This document shows, in pieces, positions 1-5,147 of a stretch of 5,147 nucleotides of DNA (position 1 is the first letter of the stretch; every line of letters starts with the position of its first letter). The stretch lies in the NCBI GenBank assembly GCA_019416395.1, contig DXXH01000037.1, positions 1 to 5,147 of the forward strand, read 5' to 3'. A model generated the notes under the pieces. That model worked only from the letters and a program-made list of their open reading frames with translations, did not search any database and had not been told where the DNA came from. Source of the DNA: Clostridiales bacterium (GTDB lineage: Bacteria > Bacillota > Clostridia > Oscillospirales > Acutalibacteraceae). Made by a program: the position numbers and the translations under genes.

Positions 1-1973
1 GCATGAACGAGATCCCCTATTCCTGGGGCACCGCTGTCAACGTGCAGATGATGGCGTTCGGCAACATGGGCGACGATTGCGGTACTGGCGTGGCCTTTAC
101 CCGCAGCCCCTCTACTGGTGAGAAGAAACTGTTCGGTGAGTTCCTGACCAATGCTCAGGGCGAAGACGTGGTGGCCGGTATCCGTACCCCCATGCCCATC
201 TCCCAGATGGCTGAGAAGTTCCCCGAGGCTTTCAAGCAGTTCCAGGAAGTCTGCAACCTGCTGGAGAGCCATTATCACGATATGCAGGACATGGAGTTTA
301 CCGTGGAGAACGGCAAGCTGTACATGCTGCAGACCCGTAACGGCAAGCGTACTCCCGCTGCCGCTATCAAGATCGCTTGCGATCTGATCGACGAGGGCAT
401 GAAGACTGAGCAGGAAGCTCTGCTGATGCTGGATCCCAAGCAGCTGGACGCTCTGCTCCATCCCCAGTTTGACCCGGCCGCTTTGAAGTCCGCGAAGCCT
501 GTTGCCAGCGCTCTGGCAGCTTCCCCCGGCGCTGCTTGCGGCAAGATCGTCTTCACCGCTGAGGACGCTGTTGAGCAGGGCAAGGCTGGCGAGAAGGTTG
601 TTCTGGTGCGTCTGGAGACTTCCCCCGAGGATATCGAGGGCATGCAGTACGCTCAGGGCATTCTGACCGTGCGCGGCGGCATGACCAGCCATGCGGCTGT
701 TGTGGCCCGTGGCATGGGTACTTGCTGCGTTTCCGGTTGCGGCGAGATCAAGATGGACGAAGCCAACAAAAAGTTCACCTTGGCTGGCCGTGAGTACCAT
801 GAGGGCGACTACATCTCCCTGGATGGCACTACCGGTAACATCTACGGCGAGGCTCTGCCCACCGTTCCCGCTTCCACCGAGGGCGGCTATTTTGGCCGTA
901 TCATGGAACTGTCTGACAAGTATCGTCAGATGGAAGTCCGTACCAACGCTGATACTCCTCGCGACGCCAAGCAGGCTGTGGCCTTTGGCGCTCAGGGCAT
1001 CGGCCTGTGCCGTACCGAGCACATGTTCTTCGATCCCGATCGTATTGCTGCGATCCGTGAGATGATCTGCTCTGACACCGTAGAGGAGCGCAAGGCTGCT
1101 CTGGCGAAATTGGAGCCCATGCAGCAGGGCGACTTCGAGCAGTTGTATGAGGCTCTGGGCGGCCGTCATGTTAACATTCGTTTCCTGGATCCCCCGCTGC
1201 ACGAGTTCGTTCCCACCGAGGAAAAGGACATCGAGCTGCTGGCTGAGGCTCAGGGCAAGAGTGTTGACGACATCAAGGCCATCATTGCTTCCCTGCACGA
1301 GTTCAACCCCATGATGGGTCATCGTGGCTGCCGTCTGGCTGTCACCTATCCTGAGATCGCTGCAATGCAGACCGAGGCTGTCATCAAGGCTGCTATCAAC
1401 GTGCAGAAGGCTCATCCCGATTGGAACATTGTTCCCGAGATCATGATTCCTCTGGTAGGCGAGGTCAAGGAGTTGAAGTTCGTCAAGAAGACGGTTACTG
1501 ACACTGCTGACCAGATCATCGCTGAGGCTGGTGTGGATCTGAAGTATAAGGTTGGCACCATGATCGAGATTCCTCGTGCTGCTCTGACCGCTGACAAGAT
1601 CGCGGAAGAGGCCGAGTTCTTCTCCTTCGGCACCAACGACCTGACTCAGATGACCTTCGGCTTCAGCCGTGATGACGCCGGCAAGTTCCTGGGCGCTTAC
1701 TACGAGAACAAGATCTACGAGAACGATCCCTTTGCCCGTCTGGACCAGGAGGGTGTTGGCCAGCTGGTGAAGATGGCTGCCGACAAGGGCCGCAAGACCC
1801 GTCCCGACATTGTTCTGGGCATCTGCGGCGAGCATGGTGGCGATCCCAGCTCCATCGAGTTCTGCCACAATGCTGGCCTGAACTATGTGTCTTGCTCTCC
1901 CTTCCGTGTTCCGATCGCTCGTCTGGCTGCTGCTCAGGCTGCTATTAAAGCACCCCGTGCGATGGACAAGTAA
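1..1973 (+). CDS. ppdK: Pyruvate, phosphate dikinase, C-terminal 656 residues (5' end outside window)
   Basis: Cytoplasmic enzyme interconverting pyruvate + ATP + Pi and PEP + AMP + PPi; in anaerobes it usually works in glycolysis or gluconeogenesis. The first ATG (3-5) is internal: the family is about 870-880 residues, and matching catalytic residues places it near residue 226 of the Clostridium symbiosum enzyme (numbers recalled). Visible, in local numbering: the end of the ATP-grasp nucleotide-binding domain (GNMGDDCGTGVAFTR, 20-34); the phosphohistidine domain with GGMTSHAAVVARG, catalytic His230 (codon 690-692); then the PEP/pyruvate TIM barrel with GLCRTEH (Arg337), RFLDPPLHEF (Arg393), IEIPRAA (Glu522), GTNDLTQM (Asn545, Asp546) and GICGEHGGDP with general acid Cys608 (codon 1824-1826). 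All key residues are present and the frame is unbroken. After the usual ARLAAAQAA end there is a short tail, APRAMDK, giving about 881 residues in total. Codon use is strongly biased, as in a highly expressed gene. It is the only clear chromosomal housekeeping gene here and converges on the recombinase gene. Confidence 0.97.
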   Translation, partial: MNEIPYSWGTAVNVQMMAFGNMGDDCGTGVAFTRSPSTGEKKLFGEFLTNAQGEDVVAGIRTPMPISQMAEKFPEAFKQFQEVCNLLESHYHDMQDMEFTVENGKLYMLQTRNGKRTPAAAIKIACDLIDEGMKTEQEALLMLDPKQLDALLHPQFDPAALKSAKPVASALAASPGAACGKIVFTAEDAVEQGKAGEKVVLVRLETSPEDIEGMQYAQGILTVRGGMTSHAAVVARGMGTCCVSGCGEIKMDEANKKFTLAGREYHEGDYISLDGTTGNIYGEALPTVPASTEGGYFGRIMELSDKYRQMEVRTNADTPRDAKQAVAFGAQGIGLCRTEHMFFDPDRIAAIREMICSDTVEERKAALAKLEPMQQGDFEQLYEALGGRHVNIRFLDPPLHEFVPTEEKDIELLAEAQGKSVDDIKAIIASLHEFNPMMGHRGCRLAVTYPEIAAMQTEAVIKAAINVQKAHPDWNIVPEIMIPLVGEVKELKFVKKTVTDTADQIIAEAGVDLKYKVGTMIEIPRAALTADKIAEEAEFFSFGTNDLTQMTFGFSRDDAGKFLGAYYENKIYENDPFARLDQEGVGQLVKMAADKGRKTRPDIVLGICGEHGGDPSSIEFCHNAGLNYVSCSPFRVPIARLAAAQAAIKAPRAMDK

Positions 1974-1997
1974 TTCGGGAAAAATCGCGAATTTTTT
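1972..1997 (+). terminator. Weak hairpin with T-run at the ppdK stop codon
   Basis: AATTCG (1972-1977) pairs perfectly with CGAATT (1988-1993) across a 10-nt loop, followed directly by TTTT (1994-1997). The stem is short and starts inside the ppdK stop codon, so alone it would be a weak terminator. It is probably the first of a tandem pair with the stronger hairpin just downstream. Confidence 0.45.
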
Positions 1998-2006
1998 GTA
2001 TTGATT

Positions 2007-2050
2007 GAACAGGCGCGCCGCCAAAAACGGTGCGTCTGTTCGTTATTTTT
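2007..2050 (+). terminator. Rho-independent terminator of ppdK
   Basis: A 14-bp stem, 2007-2020 with 2028-2041, encloses a 7-nt loop (CCAAAAA) and is followed by TTATTTTT (2043-2050). Two of the 14 pairs are G-U in the + strand transcript and would be A-C mismatches in the - strand transcript, so the hairpin is stable mainly in the ppdK direction. Together with the T-rich tail this makes it a convincing + strand terminator. Confidence 0.85.
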
Positions 2051-2074
2051 GACTAAATTTTTGTAAGTCATAAA
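2046..2074. other. Imperfect dyad at the presumed element boundary; candidate attachment site
   Basis: TTTTTGACT (2046-2054) and AGTCATAAA (2066-2074) form an inverted repeat with 8 of 9 positions paired around an 11-bp AT-rich centre (AAATTTTTGTA). It lies between the ppdK terminator and the recombinase gene and includes the recombinase stop codon (2068-2070). Large serine recombinases use short att sites with partial dyad symmetry, often right beside their own gene, so this is a plausible attL or attR half. It could instead be a weak bidirectional terminator, although no T-run follows it on the - strand. No second copy is visible because the other end of the element is outside the window. 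Confidence 0.3.
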
Positions 2075-3843
2075 AAGACCTCAACTGTTAGATCTGTCCA
2101 ATTATTATGGCGAAATTGCGCTGGCATTTTGTTCATTCTTCTGTACTGCTTTGCGGCCTCAAAATCGATGGTAAAGGTGAGTACCGGCGGGTTTTCCGGC
2201 TCCAGCAGGTTGGCCCGCTGGGCACCCTGTTTCAGGTTTTCCATGCTGATCTTCCACCGGTAATGGTGGTTTGCCACCGGTGTGACTACTTCCACAAATT
2301 CGTCGATCAATTCTTCGGAGATCCGTGGGGAAGAGGTGTCCACCATTTTGGAGAGCCCTTGGCGGATGGCTTTCAGGTCCAGCTGATTCTGTTCGTCGAT
2401 TTCTTCCGGCTGGGCCTTTTGCCGCTGGAGGGCTTCCAATTCTTTGGCAGCCTGGGCGTAAAGTTTTTGATACTGGTCTTTTGTCAGCTCCCCGTCTGCA
2501 CGCATTTGCGCCAGGTTTAGCATCCGCTGCTCTAACTTCTCCATGGTCTGACGGAAGTTTTCCTGGTCCTTGACAGTTTGAGCTGCGGAGCTGCGCAGAC
2601 AGGATTCCACCATTTGACAGGCTTTTAAGACCGCCTCCTGTTGATCACCCCAAAGCTTGTCAAAGATCTGTTTGGCCATCAGGTCTAGTTTCCATTCGCA
2701 GATGGAAATGGCATCACAGCTTTTTTGCCCTGCAAGATGGTTCTTCTCAACAAAACTCTTGGCAGGATTCTGTGTGCGGTAATTGCACTGGTACCCATAG
2801 ACAGGAGTTCCGTCCTGTAGAACCCTCCATTTGAATCGGTTGTAGCCTGCGCCGCAGCGGCAGCGAAGTTTTCGCACCCAAAGGTGCTGAATGATTCTTG
2901 TGCCCTGCCTGCGTTCCTCACCAGAAGGCATCTGAAGGGTACGGATCCGGCTCTTTCGGATTTCTTCGCACTGCCTCCAAAGGGTTTCGCTCACAATGGG
3001 TTCGAAGTCTCCCTTTTTTAGAATGAACGTGCTTTCGTCCAGATTCTTGATGCGTTTCTTCTCTAAGAAATTGTTGACCTTGGATTTATTGTAGCCGATG
3101 TACCCCATATAGGTGGCGTTTCGGAGAATCCGGCTGATCTTGACACAGGACCACTTGACGTTTCCGTGACCATCTTTGCGGCCCCGGCGGGTCAGCTCGT
3201 TAACCACCTCCTTTTCTCCTAACCCCTGAGAATACAGCTCAAACACCATGCGAATTGTCTCAGCTTGTTCGGGATTGATTACATAAGTGCCGCCTACCCG
3301 ATCGTAACCGATGATATTCCCATTGCCGTACAACACGCCATTTTCCCGGCTGACAGCCTGTCCTGCCCGGACACGTTCCGATATTTTCCGGCTTTCTTCC
3401 TGGGCCAGTGTGGCCATGATGGTCAGCCGCAGTTCGCCGTCGCCGTCCATGGTCCAGATGTTGTCAGAAACGAAGTACACTTCAATGCCATAATCCTTCA
3501 GCTCCCGTGTGATCACCAAGGTATCTACGGTGTTCCGGGCGAACCGGCAGACCTCTCTAGTAACAATAAGGTCGAACTTGTTCTTTTTTGCGTCGGCGAT
3601 CATACGCATAAAGGCAGGGCGTTTTTTGGCCAAAGTCCCGGTAATTCCTTCGTCGATGTACCGGTCTACTACAGTCCAGTTGGGATGGTACTTTGTCTGG
3701 TCCTCGTACCACTGCATCTGGTTTTCCAAGGCATCCAGCTGCGCGTCGTGTTCGGTGGACACTCGTCCGTAGTAGACAATACGGCGCTCCCGGTTGGGGT
3801 CTAGCGTGAGATTTCCAAAGTATCGTTGTTGTGTTCTATTCAT
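2068..3843 (-). CDS. Large serine recombinase (site-specific integrase/excisionase of a mobile element)
   Basis: Site-specific DNA recombinase that cuts both strands at two att sites through phosphoserine links and exchanges them by rotation. The 591 residues show the full large-serine layout. The N-terminal resolvase domain (about 20-160) has YYGRVST with nucleophile Ser29, and an arginine-rich active-site segment at 91-104 (Arg96, Arg100, Arg103). The long helix is SRKISERVRAG. The recombinase domain (about 165-300) includes GNGNIIGYDRVG and RILRNATYMGYIGY. A zinc ribbon has candidate ligands Cys338, Cys340, Cys363 and Cys386. A coiled coil (about 420-480) is of the type that controls synapsis. 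The start is supported by AAAGGAGG (3851-3858) seven bases upstream. No frameshift or lost catalytic residue is seen, so it is probably active. It converges with ppdK; a small ORF and a sigma-like gene lie upstream on the same strand. This resembles TndX/TnpX-type enzymes of clostridial conjugative or mobilizable elements; which element type is inference. Confidence 0.95.
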   Translation of the reverse strand: MNRTQQRYFGNLTLDPNRERRIVYYGRVSTEHDAQLDALENQMQWYEDQTKYHPNWTVVDRYIDEGITGTLAKKRPAFMRMIADAKKNKFDLIVTREVCRFARNTVDTLVITRELKDYGIEVYFVSDNIWTMDGDGELRLTIMATLAQEESRKISERVRAGQAVSRENGVLYGNGNIIGYDRVGGTYVINPEQAETIRMVFELYSQGLGEKEVVNELTRRGRKDGHGNVKWSCVKISRILRNATYMGYIGYNKSKVNNFLEKKRIKNLDESTFILKKGDFEPIVSETLWRQCEEIRKSRIRTLQMPSGEERRQGTRIIQHLWVRKLRCRCGAGYNRFKWRVLQDGTPVYGYQCNYRTQNPAKSFVEKNHLAGQKSCDAISICEWKLDLMAKQIFDKLWGDQQEAVLKACQMVESCLRSSAAQTVKDQENFRQTMEKLEQRMLNLAQMRADGELTKDQYQKLYAQAAKELEALQRQKAQPEEIDEQNQLDLKAIRQGLSKMVDTSSPRISEELIDEFVEVVTPVANHHYRWKISMENLKQGAQRANLLEPENPPVLTFTIDFEAAKQYRRMNKMPAQFRHNNWTDLTVEVFL

Positions 3844-3866
3844 GGGAATTCCTCCTTTGTGCCTAG

Positions 3867-3895
3867 AGTATAACGAGGAAAGCCACGTTTGTTGA
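3867..3895 (-). promoter_or_regulatory. Possible promoter for the recombinase gene
   Basis: On the - strand, TCAACA (3895-3890; four of six matches to TTGACA) is followed after 17 nt by TATACT (3872-3867; five of six to TATAAT). Transcription would begin shortly before the AAAGGAGG ribosome binding site, giving a very short leader. The -35 is poor, so the recombinase may instead be read from upstream together with the small ORF. Confidence 0.3.
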
Positions 3896-3912
3896 GGATA
3901 TGGACGGCCGGG

Positions 3913-3928
3913 TTGTCATCCTTGACAA
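3913..3928. promoter_or_regulatory. Perfect 6-bp palindrome between the small ORF and the recombinase gene; operator-like
   Basis: TTGTCA (3913-3918) and TGACAA (3923-3928) are perfect inverted repeats separated by TCCT. The site begins one base beyond the small ORF stop codon and sits upstream of the putative recombinase promoter, where a repressor or directionality factor could bind. It could equally be a weak hairpin in a shared transcript. No second copy was noticed in the window. Confidence 0.3.
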
Positions 3929-3929
3929 G

Positions 3930-4040
3930 TTAGCCGTATCGGTTCAAAATTTGAAGATATATGCTTTGGTCAATGAGGCCATTGCAAACCATCATGTGAA
4001 CCAGTTTTATCGCAATTGCGTGTGTGTTTAGTTTCATCAT
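3930..4040 (-). CDS. 36-residue hypothetical protein upstream of the serine recombinase
   Basis: A short ORF starting ATGATG, with AAGGAG (4046-4051) five bases before the first ATG and eight before the second, so either Met may be the start. The product begins MMKLNTHAIAIKLVHMM and ends with GLIDQSIYLQILNRYG, then TAA (3932-3930). It has no signal peptide or long membrane segment. The second half has the feel of a SHOCT-type motif (hydrophobic helix, a glycine plus Leu/Ile turn, then an acidic/aromatic helix), but this is an impression from memory, not a match. Its stop is 86 bp from the recombinase start on the same strand, so co-expression is likely. Small proteins in this position next to integrases are often directionality factors or regulators; that role is inference only. 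The ribosome binding site and position make a real gene more likely than not. Confidence 0.6.
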   Translation of the reverse strand: MMKLNTHAIAIKLVHMMVCNGLIDQSIYLQILNRYG

Positions 4041-4056
4041 GTATACTCCTTTTTTA

Positions 4057-4115
4057 TAGTATGAATGGGCGCGCGGGAAGGCTTTCCCGTGCGCCCGAAT
4101 TCTATTCTCATACTA
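4057..4115. repeat. Large two-part hairpin in the leader of the small ORF
   Basis: An inner 13-position stem, 4067-4079 with 4084-4096, closes on a four-base loop (GGCT) and has one non-Watson-Crick position: G-U in the + strand transcript, A-C in the - strand transcript. Outside it, TAGTATGA (4057-4064) and TCATACTA (4108-4115) form a further perfect 8-bp pair, separated from the inner stem by 2 and 11 bases. On the - strand it ends six bases before the ribosome binding site of the small ORF. There is no T-run directly after the inner stem on either strand, so it does not look like a simple terminator; a leader regulatory element or protein-binding site fits better. Confidence 0.55.
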
Positions 4116-4492
4116 ACAAGCTCGCCATATTTGCCACGCATCCCTGGCGATGGGGACATTATCCGCGCCCTGGTCTCCGCTGGCAGCGGCTGTCATAACT
4201 CCACAGCGCCGTATTTCTCGCACGCCGCAGGGTTCCCCCCTAGTCCTTGGGAGGCCGTGAGGAAGTATCATTGTGCCCCCACCCAGTCATGGCGTCCAAA
4301 GTGCCACCTTAGGAGTACAGGCTGGCGTAGATCGCTGGCGGCAGTCCTAGCTGCCGGTCCTGGCGGCGCGCCTGTGTCGCTCGTGGGCAGGTTATGTACC
4401 GATAATGCCGTATCTTCAGTTTTCAAGGTGCGCGAGAGGGTTCAATCCCTCTCACTTACTTTCCCGCTGAGAAAGGTGGTTTGGTTCTCATT
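4116..4492 (-). other. Gene-free, highly structured region; candidate noncoding RNA or recombination/regulatory region
   Basis: About 380 bp without a credible gene lie between the sigma-like gene and the leader hairpin of the small ORF. Perfect short hairpins crowd it: CCGCT/AGCGG (4177-4181, 4185-4189), GCTGT/ACAGC (4189-4193, 4203-4207), CGGCAG/CTGCCG (4339-4344, 4351-4356) enclosed by ACAGGC/GCCTGT (4317-4322, 4370-4375), and a 7-bp GAGAGGG/CCCTCTC (4434-4440, 4447-4453) with loop TTCAAT. Another, 4235-4240 with 4249-4254, pairs fully only in the - strand transcript, through a U-G pair, which hints that the functional RNA, if any, runs in the same direction as the neighbouring genes. Open frames on the + strand across it lack a ribosome binding site and run antisense into the sigma-like gene. 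I recognise no known RNA family: no tmRNA, RNase P, 6S or riboswitch signature was seen. Confidence 0.4.
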
Positions 4493-4942
4493 TTATGACT
4501 CTTTTTCAATAAAACTTTTTATCTTTTCCAGTAGCTTCACTTTTCGCCTATGAAGGGCCGACTTGGAGATCCCCAGCTCTCTGCAGGTTTCCCGCTCCGT
4601 TTTCCCCTGGAAGTAGAGCTTATAAAGCAGCTCCCGTTCCTCAGGAGTCAGGCACCGAGCCAGGGATTCTAGCCAAATCTCAGAAACCGCCTGATCCTCC
4701 GTGGAAACATCCGGGCTGGCGAATTGCTGGTCCTGCTCCAGAAGCCGGTCGTAGGAATCCTCTCGAGCGGGCAGGAACGTGCCGGTGTCCTGCTGGAATT
4801 TGCCTCGTTTCCGGTCGCAGGAGAAGTACTCCTCTTTCCGTTCGTAATGGTGATAGACCCGGTAAACCTCTTCGCTGACAGGCACAGCCTGCCCCTGGAC
4901 GTAGATTGTAAACTGATTTTGCTTTTCTTGCTGCTTGCTCAT
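4493..4942 (-). CDS. Sigma-70 region-4-like helix-turn-helix protein of the Tn916 Orf7 kind
   Basis: Likely DNA-binding transcription regulator, 149 residues. The C-terminal half carries a region-4-like helix-turn-helix: LTPEERELLYKLYFQGKTE (98-116), then ETCRELGISKSALHRRKVKLL (118-138). There is no sigma region 2, so it is not a complete sigma factor and probably cannot melt a promoter alone. The N-terminal part has YVQGQAVPVSEEVYRVYHHYERKEEYF, a pattern I recall from conjugative-transposon proteins of Bacillota annotated as sigma-like, such as Tn916 Orf7. The start MSKQQEKQ is chosen because AGGAGG lies 8 bases upstream; a longer reading from 4981 adds 13 residues but would place its start upstream of that site and inside a hairpin. 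The next gene on this strand is the small ORF, 452 bp further on. In Tn916-type elements such genes sit near xis/int and influence transfer-gene expression; here that role is inferred from family and position. Confidence 0.85.
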   Translation of the reverse strand: MSKQQEKQNQFTIYVQGQAVPVSEEVYRVYHHYERKEEYFSCDRKRGKFQQDTGTFLPAREDSYDRLLEQDQQFASPDVSTEDQAVSEIWLESLARCLTPEERELLYKLYFQGKTERETCRELGISKSALHRRKVKLLEKIKSFIEKES

Positions 4943-4950
4943 AACCGCAA

Positions 4951-4956
4951 CCTCCT
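4951..4956 (-). promoter_or_regulatory. Shine-Dalgarno that sets the start of the sigma-like gene
   Basis: AGGAGG on the - strand lies 8 bases before the ATG at 4942-4940. It selects this start over the in-frame ATG at 4981-4979, which has no comparable site upstream. Confidence 0.85.
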
Positions 4957-4985
4957 GGAATTTGAAATGGTGGATTTTCAAATCC
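4957..4985. promoter_or_regulatory. Inverted repeat directly abutting the Shine-Dalgarno of the sigma-like gene
   Basis: ATTTGAAA (4960-4967) and TTTCAAAT (4976-4983) are perfect 8-bp inverted repeats with an 8-bp spacer; flanking GG (4957-4958) and CC (4984-4985) extend the stem past a single bulged base. On the - strand the stem ends at the base before AGGAGG. This could be an operator for autoregulation or an mRNA hairpin that tunes translation; the two cannot be told apart here. Confidence 0.4.
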
Positions 4986-5014
4986 AGGCAGGCGGTCCGC
5001 GGCAGCGGGCATAG

Positions 5015-5063
5015 AAAAAGGCTCCTCCCATGGCGGTTCTCCTTACCGCCGTGAGAGGGGCCT
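5015..5063 (-). terminator. Strong hairpin with T-run upstream of the sigma-like gene
   Basis: Arms 5019-5037 and 5045-5063 pair over 19 positions around a 7-nt loop. In the + strand transcript there are two G-U pairs and one mismatch; in the - strand transcript two mismatches and one G-U. On the - strand the stem is followed by TTTTTCTAT, which fits an intrinsic terminator for a gene beyond the right edge, or an attenuator in the leader of the sigma-like gene. The + strand tail (ATTTATCTTT) is less typical but could allow bidirectional action. Confidence 0.65.
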
Positions 5064-5147
5064 ATTTATCTTTATGGGGGAAAAACCCATGGGAATTCAG
5101 CCTGCTCAGCAGCGGTTTTTTTCTTTGCTGCCGCTGGGCAGATGATA

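Noticed and set aside
3..5. The ATG at the left edge as the start of ppdK.
   Set aside because: It lies within the nucleotide-binding domain of a protein about 225 residues longer, so it is an internal methionine.
3922..3950. A + strand promoter-like pair, TTGACA at 3922-3927 and CAAAAT at 3945-3950 with 17-bp spacing, antisense to the small ORF.
   Set aside because: The -10 is poor, the -35 is mostly explained by the palindrome, and no gene lies downstream on that strand.
4434..4453. A tRNA T-arm-like sequence (GGGTTCAATCCC).
   Set aside because: The perfect 7-bp stem leaves a 6-nt loop rather than the standard 7, and no acceptor, D or anticodon arms or CCA end could be placed around it.
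4065..4553. A 162-codon open frame on the + strand across the structured block.
   Set aside because: It has no ribosome binding site, its start lies within the large hairpin, its product is low in recognisable motifs, and it ends antisense to the well-supported sigma-like gene. GC-rich DNA readily gives such open frames.
3841..5098. An 11-bp direct repeat, CATGGGAATTC, at 3841-3851 and 5088-5098.
   Set aside because: A few 11-bp matches are expected by chance in a window of this length, and the two contexts are unrelated.
5102..5141. An imperfect palindrome, CTGCTCAGC with GCTGGGCAG.
   Set aside because: The loop is 22 bases, alternative pairings compete, and it may overlap coding sequence from outside the window.
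5062..5147. Possible 3' end of a - strand gene entering from the right edge, ending TAG at 5064-5062 (final residues GFFPHKDK), or in another frame TAA at 5074-5072 (final residues PWVFPP).
   Set aside because: Two frames stay open with similar plausibility over fewer than 30 codons, and neither tail is recognised. The terminator just after them makes an upstream gene likely, but the frame cannot be chosen.
1..5147. CRISPR arrays, rRNA genes or IS terminal repeats.
   Set aside because: No regularly spaced repeats, rRNA segments, or transposase with flanking inverted ends were seen.

Overview
The window carries the junction between a housekeeping gene of a low-oxygen Bacillota (Clostridia) genome and what looks like one end of an integrated mobile element. 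The host guess, a gut Oscillospiraceae/Ruminococcaceae-type organism, rests on the clostridial-type pyruvate phosphate dikinase, its GC-rich, CTG/GGC/CCC-biased codon use, and the Tn916-like style of the accessory genes. No species can be assigned from sequence alone.

Left part (1-2050, + strand): the C-terminal three quarters of ppdK, truncated only by the window edge, followed by two tandem hairpins with T-rich tails that look like its terminators.

Right part (about 2046-5147, - strand): read in transcription order from the right, there is (i) a strong hairpin/terminator at 5015-5063; (ii) a 149-residue protein with only a sigma-70 region-4-like helix-turn-helix, of the kind found near the integration module of Tn916-type conjugative elements; (iii) about 450 bp with no credible gene but a high density of perfect short hairpins; (iv) a 36-codon ORF with a good Shine-Dalgarno; and (v) a 591-residue large serine recombinase whose stop codon lies 94 bp from the ppdK stop, convergent with it. 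The order sigma-like gene, small ORF, recombinase parallels the regulator-Xis-Int end of conjugative transposons. I infer that the recombinase excises and inserts the element, that the small ORF may help choose the direction, and that the sigma-like protein may control the module. Relaxase, coupling-protein and other transfer genes are not in view and would have to lie beyond the right edge.

The least explained parts are the structured gene-free block 4041-4492, the small ORF 3930-4040 beside the recombinase, and the imperfect dyad 2046-2074 at the presumed element boundary. None of these could be tested by comparison here.
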